In this document: positions 1-8,240 of the stretch, in pieces
Layout: each line of letters starts with the position of its first letter
Position numbering within the stretch: the first letter of the stretch is position 1
Assembly: GCA_902559415.1 (NCBI GenBank)
Contig: CACEHW010000007.1
Location: 1-35,304, forward strand
From: an uncultured Fidelibacterota bacterium
GTDB lineage: Bacteria > Fidelibacterota > Marinisomatia > Marinisomatales > UBA1611
Reading direction: 5' to 3'
DNA: 35,304 bases
Translations under genes and position numbers: made by a program
Notes under the pieces: generated by a model
The model's database searches: none
Seen by the model: the letters and a program-made list of their open reading frames with translations, nothing else
Told to the model about the DNA's origin: nothing

Positions 1-435
1 TATTCCAATATAGTTCTCATGGGGTACTAGAACTAATAATCTCCCAGGGAGGGCAACTTCGGTAGTTACCCTAGGTCCCTTTCCCGCGAAAGGCTCTTTA
101 ATAACTTGAACAAAGATTTCTTGATTTGTTTGTAGATCAACCTCAATGTTATCTGATTTACCTTTTTTCTTTTTATTCCCATCTTCTTCATCTTCAATGA
201 TGTAGTCAGGGTTCGCTATTTCTGAAAAGGGTAAAAATGCATTTAAATCATACCCAATATCAACAAATGCTGCTTGCATACCTGGTAATACATTTTCTAC
301 TTTTCCTTTGTATATATTGCCAACCATTCGTTGTTTATCTTGACGCTCGATATATACTTCAACGATTTGGCCATCCTCTTGGATCGCTATCCTTGTTTCT
401 CCCATACTTTCATTTATGAAAATTTCTTTTTTCAT
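1..435 (-). CDS. rng: Ribonuclease E/G family protein, N-terminal part (cut by window edge)
   Basis: The first 145 residues are visible, reading leftward; the rest lies beyond base 1. It begins MKKEIFINESMGETRIAI, followed by a typical RNase E/G opening: a short beta-rich segment, then an S1-like RNA-binding domain (VGNIYKGKVENVLPGMQAAF and, later, a KGPRVTTEVALPGR block). An acidic/lysine-rich insert (residues ~80-95) interrupts the S1 domain, as is common in RNase G. The family cleaves single-stranded RNA in rRNA maturation and mRNA turnover in the cytoplasm. The start at 435 has an AGGTGG ribosome site five bases upstream, which is unusually clear for this window. The catalytic DNase I-like domain is not in view, so RNase E and RNase G cannot be told apart; the short N-terminus favours RNase G. 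Confidence 0.9.
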   Translation of the reverse strand, partial: MKKEIFINESMGETRIAIQEDGQIVEVYIERQDKQRMVGNIYKGKVENVLPGMQAAFVDIGYDLNAFLPFSEIANPDYIIEDEEDGNKKKKGKSDNIEVDLQTNQEIFVQVIKEPFAGKGPRVTTEVALPGRLLVLVPHENYIGI

Positions 436-766
436 TTAAACCACCTGTCTTTAATCCTTAGTAGCAGGAACGAGTATACTTATAGTACAGCATCACCTGA
501 CCAAAAAGGCTATATTTTATTTACTATATTAAGGGAGAGTAGATAGGTAAGAAATTTTGTCCCATTTAATTTTGGGATGATAAAAAAGTTGTCAATATCG
601 TCAGAAAAAAATATGAAATCTATTTTCCTTCTAAACTCCCACTTAGCATGAAAATACGCGAAGTTTGTAGTGCTATTCAAGGTAAATAAAAAAATAATTA
701 TTACACGTATTTAGAATTTATTTTAGGATTAATTTTTAACATTAATTTTTAAACAATATAGAATAT
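436..766. other. Intergenic stretch, 331 bases, with a possible gene remnant
   Basis: This divergent gap must hold the promoters of the RNase E/G gene (leftward) and the peptidase E gene (rightward). No RNA gene or strong terminator is visible. One frame on the + strand (570-689) is open for 39 codons and ends in TAA; its peptide (…RKKYEIYFPSKLPLS…) looks protein-like but has no ATG, GTG or TTG start, so it may be the tail of a decayed gene. A 13-base near-perfect tandem repeat lies just before the peptidase gene (728-752). Confidence 0.5.
728..752. repeat. 13-base tandem direct repeat upstream of peptidase E gene
   Basis: Two adjacent copies of ATTAATTTTTAA, separated by one base (C), end 14 bases before the pepE start. 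Repeats of this kind next to a start can be regulator sites, but in DNA this AT-rich chance repetition is possible. Confidence 0.4.
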
Positions 767-1459
767 ATGAAGCAAATAATAGCTATCGGAGGTGGTGGTT
801 TCGGTAGAAACCCAAATCAAAGAGTCATTGAGAAATACATTATTGAACAATCAAATATTGAAATGCCAAATGTGCTTTTCATACCTACAGCAAGCGCTGA
901 AGATAAATCTTACATAGTTAATTTTTATTCATGTTTTAATGGATTGAATTGTAATCCAAGTCATTTAAATTTTTTTCAGAGAACACCTCGTATTGATAGC
1001 TTAATTAATAAAGCAGATATAATTTATGTTGGAGGTGGTAATACCAAAAGTATGCTTGCTGTTTGGAGAGAGTGGAAGCTTGATAAATTATTATTAAAAG
1101 CCTATAAAAAAGGTACAGTTCTATCCGGTGTAAGTGCGGGCGCTATTTGTTGGTTTGATACTGGTGTAACAGACTCGTGGGCTAGTAATCTAAATGTTAT
1201 TGATTGCATGGGCTTTTTATCTGGCAGTTGTTGTCCGCATTATGATTCTGAAAAAGATAGAAGGCCTAGCGTTCACAAATTTATTGAGGATAATAAAGTT
1301 CCTTCAGTTTATGCTATTGAAGATGGAGCAGCAATGCATTTCATTGATGATAAGCCCTATAAAAACATTTCTTTTTATAAGGAGTCTAATATTTATTTAG
1401 TTGATAAAAAAGATGGTGAAATAATCGAGCAAGCTCAAAAAATGGTACAAATAAACTAG
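767..1459 (+). CDS. pepE: Peptidase E-like serine peptidase (family S51, alpha-aspartyl dipeptidase)
   Basis: A 230-residue class I glutamine-amidotransferase-like fold. The S51 nucleophile elbow is GVSAGAICWF with Ser123; a GGGNT motif lies at 89-93, His158 in CCPHYD and Glu185 in YAIEDGAAM. These match in order and spacing the Ser120/His157/Glu192 triad of Salmonella PepE. The family cleaves dipeptides with N-terminal aspartate in the cytoplasm; cyanophycinase is a relative, but the length fits PepE better. No ribosome site precedes the ATG; a TATAGAAT-like box lies only a few bases upstream, so a leaderless mRNA is conceivable. The TAG stop is followed directly by the ATG of the next gene, indicating co-transcription. 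Confidence 0.88.
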   Translation: MKQIIAIGGGGFGRNPNQRVIEKYIIEQSNIEMPNVLFIPTASAEDKSYIVNFYSCFNGLNCNPSHLNFFQRTPRIDSLINKADIIYVGGGNTKSMLAVWREWKLDKLLLKAYKKGTVLSGVSAGAICWFDTGVTDSWASNLNVIDCMGFLSGSCCPHYDSEKDRRPSVHKFIEDNKVPSVYAIEDGAAMHFIDDKPYKNISFYKESNIYLVDKKDGEIIEQAQKMVQIN

Positions 1460-2254
1460 ATGCTTGAAAGAGAGCTTAATGATGATCTAAATATCGCTCT
1501 AAATGCATCTAAGGGTGCAGGAGATATAATTATGAAATATTATAAGCATGATTATGAAATTAAAGAAAAAGGCTATCATAATCCCGTTACTACAGCGGAT
1601 AATGAAGCAGATGACTTTCTAAAAAAAACTTTACTTGATGCAAGGCCTGATTATGGATGGCTTTCTGAAGAAACAGTGGACTCAAAAGATAGGCTTACTA
1701 AAAAGAAGGTTTGGATTGTTGATCCACTAGATGGTACAAAAGAATTTATTGAAGGTGTGCCACAATTTGTAGTGAGTGTGGGACTGGTTGATAATGGTAT
1801 ACCAGTTGTTGGAATTTTACACAATCCAGCTACAAATGAGACCTTTTATGCTAGCCGCGGTTACGGCTCTTTTTTAAATGAAGAGAGATTTGAAGTCACA
1901 AAAAAAGATAGTATAAGTGAAATGACTATTTTAAATAGTCGCTCTGAGACTCGAAAAGGTTTATGGGAACCTTTTGAAAATAGTTTTAAAAGACTCGAAC
2001 CCATTGGAAGTGTAGCCTACAAAATGGGTTTAACTGCTGTTGGGAAAGCAGATATTTTTGCAACTCTTCGTCCAAAAAATGAGTGGGACGTATGTGCGGG
2101 TGTTTGTTTGATAAGCGAGGCTGGAGGGAAGTCAATAAATCTAAATGGTCAAGAATTGGAGTTCAATAAAGAAAAAACTTTGATTGAACCTGGTATAATT
2201 GCTGGTTATAATTTATCAGTTGATAAAACATATAAAGAATTAAATAAAGAATAA
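1460..2254 (+). CDS. cysQ: Inositol-monophosphatase family phosphatase, CysQ-like
   Basis: A 264-residue Mg-dependent, lithium-sensitive-type phosphatase. Metal-binding motifs are visible: PVTTAD (42-47), LSEET with Glu70/Glu71, WIVDPLDGTKEF with Asp88 and Asp91, and EWDVCAG with Asp210. The DPLDGTKEF form and the KNEWDVCAG end are typical of 3'(2'),5'-bisphosphate nucleotidases (CysQ), which recycle PAP from sulfate assimilation, rather than classical inositol monophosphatases (DPIDGTTNF). Exact substrate cannot be fixed: PAP, inositol phosphate or histidinol phosphate are possible in this superfamily. It starts on the base after the upstream stop, so translation is probably coupled. The ThyX gene follows after 18 bases. 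Confidence 0.82.
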   Translation: MLERELNDDLNIALNASKGAGDIIMKYYKHDYEIKEKGYHNPVTTADNEADDFLKKTLLDARPDYGWLSEETVDSKDRLTKKKVWIVDPLDGTKEFIEGVPQFVVSVGLVDNGIPVVGILHNPATNETFYASRGYGSFLNEERFEVTKKDSISEMTILNSRSETRKGLWEPFENSFKRLEPIGSVAYKMGLTAVGKADIFATLRPKNEWDVCAGVCLISEAGGKSINLNGQELEFNKEKTLIEPGIIAGYNLSVDKTYKELNKE

Positions 2255-2272
2255 TTTACGATTGGAAATAAA

Positions 2273-2980
2273 ATGAGTAACATTGAAAAAGTATTAGACA
2301 AAGGCTATATCGAAGTAGTCGATGTTTTAGGTGATGATCTAACTCCTGTGAATGCTGCGAGAGTTTCTTTTGGTGGTCGGTCTAAAGAGTTCACTAGTAA
2401 AGATAGAAGATTATCTAAATTTCTTATCAAGCATAAGCATTTTTCACCATTTAGGCATCAACATGTGATGATGATAATCAAAGCCCCTGAGTTTGTGATG
2501 AGGCAATGGTATAAGCATGTTGTTGGTATAGAAACAACATCTGATCATCCTACAAAAGACCATGCATGGAATGAGATCAGTGGTAGGTATGTTGAGTACT
2601 CAGATTTTTACATGCCAGAAAACTTCCGCGCACAATCGGAAGATAATAAACAAGCTAGTGATGGATTAGTAGATAACCAAGAAGGTGCTGAAGACCTCTG
2701 GAATAATGCGCAACGTAATTCAATTGAAGCTTATGAGAAAATGATAGAGATGGGCATGGCTAAAGAGCAAGCTAGGAGTATCCTTCCTCTAACTGTCTAT
2801 ACTCAAGTTTGGTGGACCGCATCTTTTCAATCGATAATGAATTTTATTGAGCTTAGAGATGAACCAACCTCTCAGGTTGAGATACAAGAATATGCAAGAG
2901 TGTTAAAAAAGATTATGTTAAATGTTTTTCCTGAGACAACAAAGCTATGGCAGGAAATTTATTGGGACGAGCAAGAATAA
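2273..2980 (+). CDS. thyX: FAD-dependent thymidylate synthase ThyX, variant motif
   Basis: A 235-residue ThyX, which methylates dUMP to dTMP using methylene-tetrahydrofolate and NADPH with FAD. Visible family features are HFSPFRHQHV (56-65), FVMRQWYKHVVG (74-85) and WNEISGRYVEY (99-109). The usual signature RHRxxSxNExSxR is split: Lys81-His82 stands for RHR, and about 12 extra residues separate His82 from Asn100-Glu101. The normal SxxEH is SPFRH, with Arg for Glu. I believe such variants exist in other ThyX subfamilies, so function is probably retained. A GGAAATAAA ribosome site precedes the ATG. No thyA is seen here; a dCMP deaminase, the dUMP-supplying partner, lies at 26340-26762. Confidence 0.9.
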   Translation: MSNIEKVLDKGYIEVVDVLGDDLTPVNAARVSFGGRSKEFTSKDRRLSKFLIKHKHFSPFRHQHVMMIIKAPEFVMRQWYKHVVGIETTSDHPTKDHAWNEISGRYVEYSDFYMPENFRAQSEDNKQASDGLVDNQEGAEDLWNNAQRNSIEAYEKMIEMGMAKEQARSILPLTVYTQVWWTASFQSIMNFIELRDEPTSQVEIQEYARVLKKIMLNVFPETTKLWQEIYWDEQE

Positions 2981-2996
2981 TTAAATATTCTATTCT

Positions 2997-3695
2997 ATGT
3001 TGTGGAAAATAACACAAAATCTTTTGACTACAGTCGTAGTATTCTACACAGGTATACATTGGGGCTTAGCATCAATTCCAGGCATCTATTTAGTTTTAAC
3101 TACAATTGAAAAAACATTTGATAGTTCAAACTTTGAGCGCGCGTTATACATAGGCATAAGCGTCGGACTAGCTTATGTGCTTTGGATGCTTTCTACTATT
3201 ATACTTACGTCTTTTTTAAGTTTTATTTTTAAACCTTCAATAGGAGCTACAAGAGTTCCTTTTTTATCAGCCACATCAATTCGTTGGGGTTTTTTGAATG
3301 TCCTAGATCGTTTGGCAAAACCTTGTATCCACCACATGGTACCATCGTGGATTACAGATTTTTATTATAGAGCATTAGGTTGTAAGATAGGCAGAGGTTC
3401 ATTTGTAAGCAGTGATCGTATCAATGATCCATATCTTGTATCAATTGGAGATAATACAATCATTGGTTCAAAGGTTATCATTACACCTCATTTAGCAGAG
3501 AAAAACGAATTAGTTTTTTCTCCTATTGTAATTGGTAATAATTGTCTTATTGGTTTAGGCTCTCAAATTAATCCTGGTTGTGTAATCGGCGATGGAGCAG
3601 TAATTGCCTCAAGAGCCATAGTACCAAAATATACAAATGTCCCGGCTGGCGAAGTTTGGGGAGGTATTCCAGCCAAACTTATAAAAAAGAAATAG
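2997..3695 (+). CDS. Membrane-anchored hexapeptide-repeat (left-handed beta-helix) acyltransferase
   Basis: 232 residues: two hydrophobic segments at the N-terminus (about 5-30 and 48-75), then a left-handed parallel beta-helix. The helix is shown by hexapeptide-like turns (CKIGRGSFV, VSIGDNTIIGSKVIIT, IVIGNNCLIGLGSQINPGCVIGDGAVIASRAIV) and the usual end block WGGIPAKLIKKK. This is the WbbJ/CapG/NeuD-type O-acetyl- or acyltransferase fold, normally using acetyl-CoA or acyl-CoA on sugars or lipids. The membrane anchors suggest a task at the inner membrane, such as surface polysaccharide or lipid modification. Substrate unknown. It follows thyX by 16 bases and has no obvious ribosome site. Confidence 0.75.
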   Translation: MLWKITQNLLTTVVVFYTGIHWGLASIPGIYLVLTTIEKTFDSSNFERALYIGISVGLAYVLWMLSTIILTSFLSFIFKPSIGATRVPFLSATSIRWGFLNVLDRLAKPCIHHMVPSWITDFYYRALGCKIGRGSFVSSDRINDPYLVSIGDNTIIGSKVIITPHLAEKNELVFSPIVIGNNCLIGLGSQINPGCVIGDGAVIASRAIVPKYTNVPAGEVWGGIPAKLIKKK

Positions 3696-3737
3696 ATAAC
3701 TATAGATTATTAGGTTTGAATCCTTAACACCTTTGAT

Positions 3738-5954
3738 ATGAATCCATATAATAGAGCTGAAATTATTGATCATAATTTTTTACAATTTCTAAAAAATAAC
3801 CATCAACCCAAAAGCATAGAAAAAATATCATTATCAGACTTGGGGCTGAGTAAAAGTAATGTAATATCCATCTTTGAGAGCCAAGTTTTTAGTAGGCACA
3901 TGGATATAAAGGCAAGAGAGTTAAAAGAAAAAGGCGAGTGTTTTTATACCATAGGCAGCTCTGGGCATGAATCAAATGCTGTATTTGGGAATATTTTCCC
4001 GTTTACAGATATAGCTTTTTTACATTACCGAAGTGGACCATTCTTTATTGAAAGATCTAAGCAACTTGCCGGGAGTACACCACTCTTTGATATGGCATTA
4101 TCATTTATGGCTTCCTCTGATGATCCTATAAGTGGTGGGAGGCATAAGGTAATTGGAAGTAAATCATTAAATATCCCCCCCCAGACCAGTACTATTGCGA
4201 GCCACATACCCAAAGCAGTCGGTACTGCGTTTGGGATTGATAGGGCTAAAGATTTAAAAATCAAAGAAAGAGAATTAAAATCAAATAGTATTGTCCTTTG
4301 TAGTTTTGGAGATGCTAGTGCAAATCATGCTAGTGCATTAACAGGAATTAATACATCAAGGTGGATAAAAAGTATAGGTGGGAATGTTCCCATTATTTTT
4401 ATTTGCGAGGATAATGGCTTAGGAATTTCAGTGCCAACGCCAAAAGGATGGATTGAAAGCACTTTTTCAAATCAAGACCACTTAAAGTATCTGCGCTGTG
4501 ATGGGTTAAATATCTTTGATACTATTAGGGTTTCAAGGGAAGCTGACTCCTACTGTCGTTCTAATCGTGCGCCCGTATTCTTGCACATGAAGACAGTCAG
4601 ACTTATGGGTCATGCTGGTTCAGATATTGAATTAAGTTATCTTGATGAGAGCCAAATTGAAAGTGTAGAAAAAAAAGATCCCTTATTGCTTTCTGCATTA
4701 TCATTAATTGATAATAGGTTATTATCTACTGATGAAGTTGTAAACTTATATGAACATGCTAGAAAAAGAATAAATTTTATTTTTGATCAAGCAACAACAA
4801 AGCCAAGGCTTTCGAAGGCATCTGATGTAATGTCTAATATTATTCCAAAAAAGATCAGGAAAAATCATCCGCAATCCCATGCAGAGAAAGATAGAGAAGA
4901 ACTCTTTGGTAGGGAATATAAGAGGTTAAGCAGGCCTATGCATATGGCCAAATTAATTAATTATGCCTTATTAGATATTATGTTGCAGTATGATAATGCT
5001 TTAATATTCGGAGAGGATGTAGCAAAAAAAGGTGGGGTATACCATATAACAGCTGACCTTTATGATAAATTCTCAATAAGAAGAGTTTTTAATAGTCCAT
5101 TAGATGAAACATCCATAATTGGTTTTGCCTCTGGTCTCGCACATAATGGTTTTTTACCTATTCCAGAAATTCAGTTTCTTGCCTATTTTCATAATGCTGA
5201 AGATCAATTAAGAGGTGAAGCGGCTACATTATCTTTTTTTAGTCAAAACCAATATACAAATCCAATGGTAATTCGTATCGCAGGTTTAGCTTATCAGAAA
5301 GGATTTGGTGGGCATTTTCATAACGATAATTCACTATCAATATTTAGAGACATCCCTGGCATTATTGTTGCCTGTCCCTCAAACGGTGCTGATGCTGTAA
5401 AGATGTTAAGAACCGCTATGAAACATGCCTATAAAAACGGGAGAATAGTGGTGTTTATTGAGCCTATAGCTTTGTATATGGTAAAAGATCTTTATGAGCC
5501 AAAAGATAATAAATGGTGCTTTAAGTATCCAGATATCGAGGAGGAGCATAAAATTGGGCAATATGTGATCTATGGTGAGGGAAACGCATTGACGATAATT
5601 AGTTATGGGAATGGTCTTTATCTATCATTAAAAGCCAAACCAGAAATAGAAAAACAATTAAAAAAGAAAATAAAAATCATCGATTTATGTTGGTTATCTG
5701 ATATTAATATTGATCAATTATTAATTGATATAGAACCATCAAAAAAAGTATTAATTGTTGAAGAATGTAGACGATCTGGTTCTTATGGAGAGGGGCTAAT
5801 GTCATCATTATATTCGAAATCAAAAAATAATATGTCAATAAAACTTCATGCAGCAGAAGACAGCTTTATTCCTTTAGGAGATGCGGCTACATCTACATTA
5901 CCTAGTCATGAATCAATAATTAGTCATGCACTTAGTACATACAAAAATGAATAA
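3738..5954 (+). CDS. Fused alpha/beta E1 component of a 2-oxoacid dehydrogenase
   Basis: 738 residues joining both halves of a heterotetrameric E1. Residues ~20-360 are E1-alpha: IGSSGHESNAVFG and a thiamine-diphosphate motif in the variant form FGDASANHASALTGIN…CEDNGLGIS, with GDA where GDG is usual. Residues ~400-738 are E1-beta: ALIFGEDVAKKGGVYHIT, FNSPLDETSIIGFASGLAHNG, PEIQFLAYFHNAEDQL, then the transketolase C-terminal domain (VLIVEECRRSGSYGEGLM). The family decarboxylates 2-oxoacids (branched-chain, acetoin or related) and passes the acyl group to E2 lipoyl groups. No E2, E3 or lipoyl domain is encoded in the window. The overlap with the next gene (ATGAATAA) implies coupled translation. 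Substrate is not predictable from sequence alone. Confidence 0.85.
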   Translation: MNPYNRAEIIDHNFLQFLKNNHQPKSIEKISLSDLGLSKSNVISIFESQVFSRHMDIKARELKEKGECFYTIGSSGHESNAVFGNIFPFTDIAFLHYRSGPFFIERSKQLAGSTPLFDMALSFMASSDDPISGGRHKVIGSKSLNIPPQTSTIASHIPKAVGTAFGIDRAKDLKIKERELKSNSIVLCSFGDASANHASALTGINTSRWIKSIGGNVPIIFICEDNGLGISVPTPKGWIESTFSNQDHLKYLRCDGLNIFDTIRVSREADSYCRSNRAPVFLHMKTVRLMGHAGSDIELSYLDESQIESVEKKDPLLLSALSLIDNRLLSTDEVVNLYEHARKRINFIFDQATTKPRLSKASDVMSNIIPKKIRKNHPQSHAEKDREELFGREYKRLSRPMHMAKLINYALLDIMLQYDNALIFGEDVAKKGGVYHITADLYDKFSIRRVFNSPLDETSIIGFASGLAHNGFLPIPEIQFLAYFHNAEDQLRGEAATLSFFSQNQYTNPMVIRIAGLAYQKGFGGHFHNDNSLSIFRDIPGIIVACPSNGADAVKMLRTAMKHAYKNGRIVVFIEPIALYMVKDLYEPKDNKWCFKYPDIEEEHKIGQYVIYGEGNALTIISYGNGLYLSLKAKPEIEKQLKKKIKIIDLCWLSDINIDQLLIDIEPSKKVLIVEECRRSGSYGEGLMSSLYSKSKNNMSIKLHAAEDSFIPLGDAATSTLPSHESIISHALSTYKNE

Positions 5955-6960
5955 AAAAAGAATTGTTGTTGTTTGTCCTGGTAGAGGATCTTATTCAAGA
6001 GATACATCTAATTATTTAAAAGATATAGACTCTAGTTTAGTTTCAATGATTGAGGATCAAGATCAATTGAGAGTATCAAAGAAACTCAAAGGAATCTTAG
6101 AATTAGATAAATCTTCTTTTAGATCAAAAGTCCATATGACTGGAGAAAATGCCTCGCCGTTAATTTATTCTTGCAGTTTAAAAGATTATGATGCAATCAA
6201 TAAGGATAAATATGATATAGTTGCTATTTGTGGAAATTCAATGGGTTGGTATATCACTTTAGCTCTTGGAGGTGCAATTTCTTATAAGGATGGTTTTGAG
6301 CTTATTCAAACAATGGGAGGAATTACACAACATCATGGTAAAGGTGGCCAAATCATATACCCTATCGTTGATGAGCAATGGCGTATTGATAATGATCGTA
6401 AAGAAATGGTATTGCAAGAAATTTCAAAAGTAGGTGCAAAGATTTCTATCCACTTAGGTGGATATATTGTAATTGCTGGTGAACAAGATCAATTAGATCA
6501 TCTTTTAAATACATTACCAGCTTTAGATAAATATCCTTTCCAGATACCATTTCATTCTGGGTTTCATACTGATTTGTTATCAGTAGTCCCTTCTTTAGCT
6601 CATTCTTCATTAGATGATAAAATATTTAATAGGCCTAATATTCCAATTGTAGATGGAAGAGGGAATATCTGGTCGCCCTGGTCAACAGATGAAAAAGAAT
6701 TATATAATTACACTTTGAACGATCAGATAACAAGCACATATGATTTTTCTAAATCTATATCTGTTTCTTTGAAAGAGTTTTGTCCCGATCATATTATCCT
6801 TCTTGGACCTGGAAATTCATTAGGTGCTCCCGTTGCACAAATATTAATAAATCATCATTGGAATAAATTAAAAACAAAAACTGATTTTTTAAATTCTCAG
6901 GACAGTGATCCTTATATAATTTCTATGGGATTAGAGGAGCAAAAAAAATTAGTTTTATAA
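5947..6960 (+). CDS. FabD-like (malonyl)acyltransferase-fold protein
   Basis: 337 residues with the acyltransferase fold of malonyl-CoA:ACP transacylases: an opening CPGRGSYSRD (FabD has PGQGSQ), the nucleophile elbow ICGNSMGWY with Ser98 (FabD GHSLGEY), and IPFHSGFHT with His203 where FabD has its catalytic His. A late LLGPGNSLGAPV block matches the GPG region of FabD. It is clearly divergent. Start chosen at 5947, whose ATG overlaps the upstream stop by eight bases; an in-frame ATG 21 bases earlier would extend deeper into the E1 gene. Tight linkage to a fused E1 suggests it acts on the acyl product of the same pathway. True substrate and carrier are unknown, and fatty-acid synthesis FabD is not the best guess. 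Confidence 0.65.
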   Translation: MNKKRIVVVCPGRGSYSRDTSNYLKDIDSSLVSMIEDQDQLRVSKKLKGILELDKSSFRSKVHMTGENASPLIYSCSLKDYDAINKDKYDIVAICGNSMGWYITLALGGAISYKDGFELIQTMGGITQHHGKGGQIIYPIVDEQWRIDNDRKEMVLQEISKVGAKISIHLGGYIVIAGEQDQLDHLLNTLPALDKYPFQIPFHSGFHTDLLSVVPSLAHSSLDDKIFNRPNIPIVDGRGNIWSPWSTDEKELYNYTLNDQITSTYDFSKSISVSLKEFCPDHIILLGPGNSLGAPVAQILINHHWNKLKTKTDFLNSQDSDPYIISMGLEEQKKLVL

Positions 6961-7032
6961 TTTATTTACCATCAAAGTTTACTTTTTTTACTTTATTAAA
7001 CTAATTTTCATAAACACAACAAGGATAATGTA

Positions 7033-8205
7033 ATGAAACTTATAGGTCCAGATTTTTATAATATTTCAGATTTATTAACTGAAGAAGAACTATTTATTCA
7101 AAAAACAGCACATGAATTCGTTTCAAATGAATTCAAACCAGTTATAAATGAACATTTTGAAAAAGGTACTTTCCCTTTAGAAATTGCGACAAAACTTGGT
7201 GAATTAGGTTTTATGGGATCAGCTTTACCTGAAGAAAGCGGAGGGGCAGGAGTTAGTAATGTTGCCTATGGTTTAATTTTACATGAACTTGAAAGAGGTG
7301 ACTCAGGATTACGTTCTTTCGCTAGCGTTCAAGGATCATTAGTTATGTATCCTATTCATGCATACGGATCGAAAGAACAAAAAGAAAAGTGGCTACCAGG
7401 GCTTGGAGCGGGTAGCCTAATTGGATGTTTTGGATTAACTGAATCAAATTTTGGCTCCAACCCTGGTGGTATGGTAACTACTGCAAAAAAAGATGGCGAT
7501 GACTGGATTATTAATGGATCAAAAATGTGGATCACTAATGGAAGTTTAGCGGATGTTGCACTTGTTTGGGCAAAAGATGAATCAGGAGTTATTAGAGGGT
7601 TTTTACTTGAAAAGGGAATGGATGGTTTTACATCAAATGATATTCATGGGAAATTGAGTTTGAGGGCCTCTGTAACATCAGAACTCTCAATGGTAAATGT
7701 AAGAGTACCAGATAGTTCAAGACTACCAAATATTGAAGGTCTCAAAGGACCTCTTTCATGTTTAACACAGGCTAGATATGGTATAGCTTGGGGTATGGTT
7801 GGTGCAGCGGTTGATTGTTATCAGACCGCCTTAGATTATTCATTAGAAAGAAAGCAATTCAGTAAGCCAATTGCTGGGTATCAATTAACGCAAGCTAAAT
7901 TTGCCGAAATGATCACTCAAATTACTATGGCTCAGTTAACTGTTTATCAATTAGGTAGATTAAAAGATGATAATAAAATGAGATTTGATCAAGTTTCTTT
8001 AGCAAAAAGGAATCACTGTAAGATGGCTAGGGATGTTGCTCGAACTTGTCGTGAAATATTAGGTGGTAATGGAATCATGGAGGATTATTCTCCAATGAGG
8101 CATATGACTAATATTGAGACAGTATTTACTTATGAAGGCACCCATGAAATGCATTCATTAATCTTAGGTCAATCAGTTACGGGTATAGCGGCTTATGATT
8201 CTTAA
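7033..8205 (+). CDS. gcdH: Acyl-CoA dehydrogenase, glutaryl-CoA dehydrogenase type
   Basis: 390 residues, full length, close in sequence pattern to human GCDH throughout: LERGDSGLRSFASVQGSL (the substrate Arg region), IGCFGLTESNFGSNPGGM (FAD-binding), WITNGSLADVALVWAK, ARYGIAWGMVGA, RQFSKP-type contacts (ERKQFSKPIAGYQL) and ETVFTYEGTHEMHSLILG, whose Glu368 is the catalytic base (human Glu370). GCDH oxidises and decarboxylates glutaryl-CoA to crotonyl-CoA in lysine/tryptophan breakdown and gives electrons to ETF; EtfAB are encoded at 19743-21450. An AAGGATAATGT ribosome site precedes the ATG. A 13-bp stem terminator begins at its stop codon. Specificity for glutaryl-CoA is inferred by family resemblance. 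Confidence 0.9.
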   Translation: MKLIGPDFYNISDLLTEEELFIQKTAHEFVSNEFKPVINEHFEKGTFPLEIATKLGELGFMGSALPEESGGAGVSNVAYGLILHELERGDSGLRSFASVQGSLVMYPIHAYGSKEQKEKWLPGLGAGSLIGCFGLTESNFGSNPGGMVTTAKKDGDDWIINGSKMWITNGSLADVALVWAKDESGVIRGFLLEKGMDGFTSNDIHGKLSLRASVTSELSMVNVRVPDSSRLPNIEGLKGPLSCLTQARYGIAWGMVGAAVDCYQTALDYSLERKQFSKPIAGYQLTQAKFAEMITQITMAQLTVYQLGRLKDDNKMRFDQVSLAKRNHCKMARDVARTCREILGGNGIMEDYSPMRHMTNIETVFTYEGTHEMHSLILGQSVTGIAAYDS

Positions 8206-8240
8206 GAGATAATTTAAAAATTATCTCTTAGCATTTTTTT
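8203..8240 (+). terminator. Rho-independent terminator spanning two convergent stop codons
   Basis: Bases 8203-8215 (TAAGAGATAATTT) and 8218-8230 form a perfect 13-bp stem with a two-base gap, followed on the + strand by GCA and seven T. It begins with the gcdH stop codon and its right arm runs through the last codons and stop of the convergent ferritin-like gene. On the minus strand no U-run follows, so it mainly serves the + strand transcript. Confidence 0.8.
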
